Positions 58,601 to 64,000 of a stretch of 64,000 nucleotides of DNA are shown here, in pieces. The position numbers and the translations under genes are program-made. Within the stretch, counting starts at the first letter, position 1, and each line of letters begins with the position of its first letter. Below the pieces are notes generated by a model, which saw only the letters and a program-made list of their open reading frames with translations, searched no databases and was not told the DNA's origin. Source of the stretch: Prostheceraeus crozeri (taxonomy: Eukaryota > Platyhelminthes > Polycladida > Euryleptidae); contig CAJQUW010017013.1 of NCBI GenBank assembly GCA_907163375.1, forward strand, positions 45,001-109,000, given 5' to 3'.

Positions 58601-61600
58601 GCTGCACAGATATCTGTGTCAATATCAGATCGATTAATCTGTTGTAGATCAATTAGACTCTTCATCCCGACAGCACAAAATGTCTAGTGATGAGAATTCA
58701 CTCGTTGTACTTCCACGCTGATTTATAAGATAGCTGTCCGCCTTATGATTCAGTTAACATTTTGATCATGACAGAATTCACGAAAAATGAATTCAAATGT
58801 CAACTGGATCTCTGATGGGAGCAGCAGGGAGATCGCTTTTGGCGACGGATCATCACAGCGGATGAAACTCCTCTCCAACACTTCATGTCTGAAACAGAAC
58901 GCCAATCGATGCAGTGCCTTATGCCTGGAGAACCTCGTCCCGTTCATGCTCGATCTGCTTCACCCATAACGAAGTTTCAGGTCACCGTGCTTTGGGATTG
59001 CGATGGCGTCATCCACGTTGACTACTGTCCACATCGCCAAACAATCAATGCTGAATATTATAGTGATCTACTCCAAGTTGTGCACAATAAACTCCCACAA
59101 ATTCGCCCAGGAAAGCTGAAAATGCCATAGACAATGCCAGAGTGCATACCGCCGAAATCTCAATGGAAAAAGTCCAGAAGCGGTAATGGGAACTTTTGCC
59201 GCATCCTGCATATTCTCCTGACCTTGCGACAAGTGACCAATGAAAGATCCTTTAAGGGGTATAAAGTTTGAAAGCGTCAAAGAAGTTCGGGCTGCTGTCA
59301 AGAAATCATTGGACAACTTCCCAAAGCTCTGGTATGAAGAGGGAATGAAAAAGTTGGAAAAACGCTGGAAAAATGCATTGATTTGCAAGTTGACCATGTA
59401 GAAAAGTAGATATCTGTATATTGTCTTCTGATACTTCTATATTTTCAAGGAAGCTACTTGCTTCATAAATGACGATTTGTTGGCCTACTATAAGTTTTGA
59501 ATATCGAATAAAATTGTTTTGTGCAGAACTTTTGGAACGCCCCTCGTACCATAGAATTACAATCATAAAGATTGCTGTGTCAGTTCGCCAGGGCATAGAA
59601 TAGAAAGATGTCCTCAGACTTGAACAAATTAAACACAACAATTACTTGGCAGCCGTAGACGCTACGTTTCGCCCTACAACGGCTTGTCAGTACGGCTGGG
59701 AATGGCTGAACGAACTGAAGGACTGCACAACAGGCTGCTCTGCGTTGGCACAACTGCGCTCTGCGTTGCGACATGGTTTAAGATGCTTTGGTGGACAATC
59801 GATCCCCGCTACTTGCCTTAATGTCGGCGGTCACAATTGTGACGTGTTATTTATTCATTGATTATTATTGCCTTGACAACTGATGTGTGGTGGTGAGGGT
59901 TTGATCCTGCCAATTGACAGAGTTGTGTAAGTGGCTCGTAGCTCAGTTGGTTAGAGCGCAGGTCTAGTTAACCTTGGTCGTAGGTTCGAATCCTACCAGC
60001 CGCACATCTTTTGCATGGCAATTTGATCTATCGTTTATTTAATTCATTGTTGTTAATTTATTTATCGTGGCTTTGCCGTACAGCTGATAATCGCTCACAT
60101 GAAGCTGAATGTGACAGTCGAAATATTGGGCTGTGTTTTTAAAGAATAAACAAATAATGATGCGAAATGCAACGTTGACTGACAATAGTTTATTATTATG
60201 ATTAGATGTAGAAGTTCTATTTCATACTAATCATGTAGGAAGTCTTCTCAATGCCTTCGCAGATGGCAGCTGATGATATTGGCTGCATGCACGGTCTAAT
60301 TACGACGAAAGATCTGACAGACGTGAACAGGATTTCATCATTGTTGAGAAATCTATCATTGGAGAGCAGCTATTCATCAATAAACAAAATACTGGTACAC
60401 TTCATATTTTACCGGGGTTTAGTTGAATAATTTTGTCTCAGGATAAATATTTCGCCGTGAATAAAATTTACTCCGTATTACCAAAACACAGCCAAAATGA
60501 AAAGTTCATAAAATGTGATTAATAGGCCTCATGTTGCAGCCCAATAAAGAAAAATCAACGTCTATAGAAAACGACCTTAACCCAGCCGGTGATATGCTGT
60601 TCAGGGGCAGGTCTTAGACTGTGTTCATCAGAGAATTAGACTAGTCTGCGCGCGCTTCGGTAACCTAGAAAGGAAGAATTGTATGTAACCTTAATATCGA
60701 AATGGCACATCACAGAATTAGACAACTTGCTCCTTCTCGAATGGATAATTCGTGTATCGCTTGCTATTGGAAATGGCAAACAATAAGCTTTCAGCAGGGA
60801 ATACCAGAGCCAGTGAGAGCTGCGTGCGTGCTGTGATATCACTTCGCACACACCAAAACACAGCTCGCTCTCTTGGTTAACATTCGATTCAGTGTATGCA
60901 CTATACAATGAGCAATGCCGAGGAGAGGATGTGAAAACATCAAGTGAACTAATTTTCGTGCGCCTGCTACTTTCTTTAATAATGATCGGAAGGGCCAACA
61001 TTATGGAGAAAACTTGTGCGCAATGATCTGGTATCTTTGAATCTGAAGGAATTTTGGCAATCGAAGCACTTTCTTGGAACTCACATTAATCCGCAAGCGA
61101 CGCACGACTTTTTTCCTATCTCTGTAAGGTTTTAGGAATTCCCTTTTGCCAACTTAATAGGTTCCTCAATGTGCCGGCGATTTCGTATTAATCACACTTC
61201 TAGCAAACCGAAGCAGATAAACAAAATATTTCATTCTGTTCGTGGGGTTGTTTTCATATTATAAATGCGTAGTAGAAGCAATCAAATTGATGCATTGCAA
61301 GAACATGAAATCAATGAATTATTATCAATAAATTTCTAAATACGTTGGCCATACCCGAGTTTGAATAATGGAGTTGATTTGTGCTAATAGCCTTGCGGGT
61401 ATAAAATAAAAATACTCTGTTGAGTAAATTTTCGATTTAATCTTTCGATTAAAGAGGCATTTCATATCGCCAAAGAAAGCAACCTGATGAATGGCTGCAT
61501 GGGAAACCGCACGCTAAGATTTTTGTCAACAGACCGACCCACCTGTGGCAATAGACAGGAACAATCATCGCCCCTCACCGCGTTTTCTGACCGCTCATCA

Positions 61601-63477
61601 CAGGAGGCGGGGGAAAATATCCAACGGTGATGTAACTTGACACCCTGCCGGATTGATGGCATCAGAGAATCTTCCTAATTGTGAAGTGACAATCTTTCTT
61701 TTCATCTTTCTTATAAAAGCTCTTGTTATTCATGCCTTCATCAAATGTGAGAGTCTGACGAAGATTAAATCGAAAATTTACTCAACAGAGTATTTTTATT
61801 TTATACCCGCAAGGCTATTAGCACAAATCAACTCCAATAATTATTATCAACACAATATTCTCTTTGTGAAATCCGGTTTCGTTTCAGAAGACTTTCTTAT
61901 TTGCAGTTTCGTTATGAAATTCATCGATGCAAGTCGAAATGTAACTGTGTCGTATTGAATCTTCCATGAAAATATCTTCATTGTGCATGTATATTTCAAC
62001 AGTAGTGATGTAGAGAAATTTTCTGGTGTTAACACTGGAGTTACATGAAAACATCGAGGTATAAAGTCCAGTCAATGTAGGCGTTGAACTGTTTGATTTC
62101 AATGAAGTAAACTAGCAACCATGGATGTCCAGGATGATTGCAAGGGTCCATGGTCCTGTGAGTCCCAATGAGCCGAGAAACTTTCATTATCAGCTTGAAT
62201 ATCAACATGTAAAATGAGAGTGTAAACAAAACCCCACAATTTTCATCACATGAAAGTACACTTACCCCCATTCACACAGCCATCCAACGCGACAACAAAG
62301 CAGCTAGTCTCATACACACTTACCACGTCAACACATGCCTAACGCACAGACAGAACAACAAAATCATTGACACAATCCCCCACAGTTAACAAATCAGAAC
62401 AAGCACTCGACAGACGCGCAGGCAGGACACTGGCACAACTCCGACCAGACAAATCACCCTTCTTAAAAGAATTCAATACATGCATGACATTATGAACACC
62501 TCTGTCCACTCTTCGCCGCTTTGTCCACTCTTCACCGCTTTGTCCACTCTTCGCCGCTTTGTCCACTCTTCACCGCTTTGTCCACTCTTCGCCGCTTTGT
62601 CCACTCTTCACCGCTTTGTCCCCTCTGCAAATCACAACCGCACAATACAAAACACCTCTCCTCTTCCACACACACCATGGGACCTGTGGGCTCATCCGCC
62701 GCTGGGAGCATCACCTGACGACCCCTGGATCCCCTCCCAATAGCAGGGACCACTACCACCAGGAAAATGCAGTCATCTCCCGTCCTTTCATGTCTACATT
62801 CTCTCTCCTCACAGGTTGGCATCGCCATTCTGGTCATCACAGTATTAGTGACAGAGCATTGCTGTAATCTCATCGTCATTTGCAAACGACTGATGTTGAA
62901 GAACGTCTTCGCAAGCATGCCATCGGAGGAGGACGGAACGGAATCTGTGGAAGTATCAGAAACGAAAGCGTTGATGAACAAGAAAACGAATATGGGCGAC
63001 CTTGGGGAATACACATTCGGCAGGATTGGACGCTCCTTCGTGAATTGTGCACTCTTTATCACCCAATTCGGCTTCTGTGTCAATTATTTCATCTTCGTTG
63101 GAAAGACTCTGTATGAAATATTCCCTGACAGGAATCAGTCTTACGTTGTCATCCATCAGCTCAACTACACCGTGGACTACTTCGATGACGGCTTCTATAA
63201 CGAGACACAATATCGGATGGTGAGCACGGCCCCCAATCTCATCTTCCTCGTCTGCTCTCCTCTGCCCATCTTCATGGGATTCTCTCTCATGCGAAGTGTT
63301 CGCAAACTCGGCATGGTCAGCATCTTCGCCAATATCTCCATCTTCATCGGATGCGTCGTCATCTTCGCCTATCTGGTCAGTGGCTTCACTGTCAGTCATT
63401 CATACACATGGGCGAATTGGTCTACAGCTCCTGTCACTTTGGGACTCGTCATCTCCGCATTTGAAGGCATTGGAACG
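55496..63477 (+). CDS. SLC36-like proton-coupled amino acid transporter, first two recognised exons (partial)
   Basis: This is a membrane transporter of the AAAP superfamily (SLC36/SLC32 branch), which moves small neutral amino acids with protons at the plasma or lysosomal membrane. Exons 55488-55603 and 62815-63477 join in phase 0 to give 257 codons from the ATG at 55496, whose context CAACCATGG is a strong Kozak site. TM1 (FKAFIGSNYLSISFAF) spans the family's first helix. TM2 is VGIAILVITVLVTEHCC. TM3 is ALFITQFGFCVNYFIFVG, carrying the family ITQ-GFC-Y motif. A loop with three N-glycosylation sites (NQS, NYT, NET) follows. TM4 and TM5 come next, and the last block ends SAFEGIGT. The remaining helices lie off the right edge. 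An extra N-terminal exon is possible because the first exon has its own acceptor. Confidence 0.85.
56090..56338 (-). pseudogene. Possible N-terminal core-binding piece of a tyrosine-recombinase element
   Basis: The minus-strand frame of 82 codons reads MATAEEIMQTVNPIKSSKSY, then DNQWDDFINFCEISEEPNEE, then DFIRFV. The KSY-x-W-x-F and P-x-EEDF pattern resembles the SAM-like N-terminal domain of Crypton-type tyrosine recombinases. No catalytic Arg-His-Tyr domain follows. The frame ends in unrelated CATGGA-type repeats. It lies in the SLC36-like intron. Confidence 0.3.
56464..56512. repeat. Hairpin with 15-bp perfect stem
   Basis: GTCAACTTTCTATGA and TCATAGAAAGTTGAC flank a 19-base GC-richer loop. 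It may mark the end of the element holding the recombinase-like frame, since related AAGTTAACTTT strings lie at 55963-55978. Confidence 0.7.
56530..57900. other. SLC36-like intron, nothing recognised
   Basis: AT-rich DNA without recognised repeats or exons between the hairpin and the mariner element. Confidence 0.4.
57909..59546 (+). mobile_element. mariner transposon, broken, with nested hAT element
   Basis: The terminal inverted repeats are identical for 27 of 28 bases (CGAGGGGCGTTCCAAAAGTT and on), with TA on both sides (57907-57908, 59547-59548). Transposase blocks appear in order: FWRRIITADETPLQHFMSET with the first Asp, VLWDCDGVIHVDYCP, QTINAEYYSDLL, DNARVHTA with the second Asp, PHPAYSPDLATSD with the third, and FPKLWYEEGMKKLEKRWKN. 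Stops and shifts separate them, and the N-terminus is mostly lost. The hAT element at 57937-58601 sits 28 bases inside the left end. It lies in the SLC36-like intron. Confidence 0.88.
57937..58601. mobile_element. hAT-type non-autonomous element nested in mariner
   Basis: The start CAGGGTGACCACTTGGTCCG and the end CTGAAGTGGTCACCCTG are inverted. The 8-base target duplication CTGCACAG is exact (57929-57936 and 58602-58609). GGTCCGAA repeats lie near both ends. No transposase frame is present. It must be younger than the mariner it splits. Confidence 0.92.
59650..59698 (-). ncRNA. Hammerhead ribozyme-like motif with 8-bp stem I
   Basis: The minus strand reads CAGCCGUA, core CUGACAA (one change from CUGANGA), stem II GCC and GGC around GUUGUAG, GAA, and stem III ACG and CGU around UAG. 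The cleavage base is C (triplet GUC, 59658), followed by UACGGCUG. The last eight bases are the exact complement of the first eight. This is a complete type I fold. A related copy is at 25280-25327. Confidence 0.65.
59931..60004 (+). tRNA. tRNA-Thr(AGT)-like gene
   Basis: The sequence has an A box (TAGCTCAGTTGG), a D arm GCTC and GAGC, an anticodon loop CTAGTTA giving AGT (Thr), and a T arm GTAGG and CCTAC around TTCGAAT with a perfect B box GGTTCGAATCC. The 3' strand CAGCCGC pairs with the 5' strand. TTTT follows at 60009, as expected for pol III. One extra base bulges in the 5' acceptor strand and one anticodon-stem pair (27-43) is lost. It could therefore be a pseudogene or a SINE head rather than a working tRNA. 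It lies in the SLC36-like intron, same strand. Confidence 0.6.
60617..61231 (-). repeat. Dispersed unknown repeat, copy 2 (intact, no MITE)
   Basis: This is the inverse-oriented match to 27699-28530, lacking the 232-bp palindrome. At 61187-61189 a single ATT (AAT on the minus strand) stands where the other copy carries the insert. Confidence 0.78.
61329..61838 (+). mobile_element. Inverted-repeat element with 12-bp target duplication
   Basis: Near-perfect arms of about 76 bases (61370-61446 and 61760-61835) share CTAATAGCCTTGCGGGTAT and AAATACTCTGTTGAGTAAA in opposite orientation. A 41-base tail lies left of the left arm. AATTATTATCAA stands at 61317-61328 and 61839-61850. A hammerhead-like core starts at the inner edge of the right arm. 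The 313-base centre has no frame. The layout matches the 29.1-, 31.6- and 42.5-kb elements. Confidence 0.72.
61751..61783 (+). ncRNA. Hammerhead-like core in an inverted-repeat element
   Basis: GAG-U precedes the core CUGACGA (61755-61761). An extra A follows, then a three-pair stem II GAU and AUC around UAA, then GAAA, an AU-rich stem III and UUA as possible cleavage triplet, then CUC pairing with GAG. Stems II and III are weak. Confidence 0.35.
62340..62745 (+). mobile_element. LINE C-terminal fragment next to the SLC36-like exon
   Basis: The plus strand reads RRAGRTLAQLRPDKSPFLKE, then the CPL repeat tract, then a CPLC-KSQPHNTKHL zinc-knuckle-like block and LDPLP/LDLWAH-type residues. This is the C-terminus of a Jockey-like LINE. 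A minisatellite has expanded inside the knuckle-coding stretch. It ends about 70 bases before the exon acceptor at 62815. Confidence 0.5.
62503..62628. repeat. 19-bp minisatellite with 38-bp higher-order unit
   Basis: Six full copies of TGTCCACTCTTCGCCGCTT and a partial seventh. Copies alternate strictly between CGCC and CACC at one site, so the real period is 38 bases, three times. It lies within a LINE remnant in the SLC36-like intron. Confidence 0.95.
62815..63477 (+). CDS. SLC36-like exon with TM2 to TM6 start
   Basis: A strong pyrimidine tract and acceptor (ctctctcctcacag) precede GTT. The exon runs 221 codons in one frame and ends GGC-ATT-GGA-ACG before GTGAGT. GC content is higher than in the flanks and codon use is regular. 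The long antisense frames over it are shadows. Confidence 0.9.
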
Positions 63478-63514
63478 GTGAGTTTTTGTTCCAATCACGT
63501 ACTCATATGCTCTA

Positions 63515-63840
63515 GGAACTTTGCAATTAGCAAGTTAGTGAAATTTCTAAGGGTATTCATTAAAAATCACTTAAAACACACTACTGACAAATCGCCTAAA
63601 TACTGCACCAGTCAATAGTGTGTTTATGTGATATTTAATAAATGCCCGTCGAAATTTCACTTACTTGATAATTGCAAATCTCAAATTTACCCGGGCATGA
63701 CTGTAACTTTAAATAGGGAGGTGCTTCGATGTTTATAGATGTGCACCAAGCCTGCTGATGATTCCTGTTATTGGATGAACTGGCAGCTATTCAGGTCTGT
63801 TTCCATTTTTCAACTGAGGATGCTGAGGATATATTGTTAT
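63515..63840 (+). repeat. Hammerhead-bearing terminal repeat with inverted arms
   Basis: Inverted arms of about 65 bases (about 63528-63590 and 63616-63690) share GCAATTA-CAAGT-AGTGAAATTTC and AACACACTA-TGAC around a 25-base centre. A further 140 bases carry the hammerhead motif. The reverse complement matches 12230-12490. It starts in the intron right after the SLC36-like exon. Confidence 0.65.
63749..63798 (+). ncRNA. Hammerhead ribozyme-like motif
   Basis: GCCUG precedes the exact core CUGAUGA (63755-63761). Stem II UUCC and GGAU around UGUUAUU, GAA, stem III UGG and CUA around a CAG triloop, and UU at the cleavage site follow. CAGGU then pairs with GCCUG as a five-pair stem I. The base after GAA is C instead of the usual A. 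The 12.28-kb copy keeps stem I with a different set of pairs. Confidence 0.5.
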
Positions 63841-64000
63841 ATGTATACTATTGGTTTTTTAGGCACTTTGCTAGACTTAAAATGCATCGAAGTAGTGACA
63901 GGTGCAGAATTATATCGTCTTTCATTTTTAGATGAAAATTAAAAAGCCTTGGTGTTGTTGTAATTATGGCGTGCATTGTCCAAATTTTTCATTTTTAGCT

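Noticed and set aside
62532-63083. 183-codon minus-strand frame, and another of 147 codons at 62956-63399
   Set aside because: They are antisense to the SLC36-like exon and the minisatellite. Their length follows from codon bias of the true frame and from the repeat, not from a gene.
1-64000. CRISPR arrays, operons, ribosome binding sites, riboswitches, replication origins
   Set aside because: The spliced exons and transposon content show this is animal nuclear DNA. No array of direct repeats with unique spacers is present.
1-64000. Retrovirus, LTR retrotransposon or Polinton copy
   Set aside because: No gag, protease, integrase, capsid or envelope motif and no long direct terminal repeat pair was seen. 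The reverse transcriptase at 6.8-7.7 kb is LINE type, and the inverted-repeat elements are of Penelope type.

Overview
This is a metazoan nuclear DNA window. It is AT-rich and intron-rich, has no operons, and is packed with transposon remnants. Two host genes are recognisable, arranged head to head about 38 kb apart. The mix of Penelope-like, CR1/RTE-type LINE, Tc1, mariner, pogo/Tigger-like and hAT elements is typical of a marine invertebrate. Nothing seen fixes the phylum, so the organism is left open.

Left part (1-17.2 kb, minus strand): the 5' portion of the cytosolic cysteinyl-tRNA synthetase gene (CARS1). Six coding exons were joined by eye, about 245 codons from a first Met to the block after the catalytic HMGH signature. 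The rest of the gene, including the KMSKS loop, lies off the left edge. Its introns hold LINE 3' ends, a Penelope-like element, a broken Tc1 transposase, a CR1-like reverse transcriptase piece and a tandem array of tRNA-like units.

Middle (17.2-55.4 kb): intergenic and repeat-dominated. It contains LINE C-termini, two degenerate transposon-derived genes (20.5-21.9 and 32.4-34.0 kb), a Tc1 element with an open but internally deleted transposase (45.7-47.1 kb), hAT, Tigger and palindromic MITEs, and several Penelope-like elements. Long stretches such as 36.6-41.8 kb show nothing recognisable.

Right part (55.5-64 kb, plus strand): the first two recognised coding exons of an SLC36-like (AAAP family) amino acid transporter, separated by a 7.2 kb intron. 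That intron carries a mariner with a hAT element nested inside it, a tRNA-Thr-like gene, a hammerhead motif and more inverted-repeat elements. The gene continues beyond the right edge.

The most interesting signal is a set of Penelope-like or Penelope-derived inverted-repeat elements (29.1, 31.6, 42.5 and 61.3 kb). Each is flanked by a 12-13 bp target duplication and has an unpaired tail at one end. Hammerhead-ribozyme-like cores recur in or beside these and related repeats. The clearest hammerhead folds are at 59.65 kb (minus), 36.24 kb (minus, directly abutting a tRNA-like pol III box), 25.28 kb (plus), 36.04 kb (plus) and the related pair 12.28/63.77 kb. A 232 bp perfect-fold MITE at 27.74 kb has its empty site preserved in a second copy of the host repeat at 61.19 kb.
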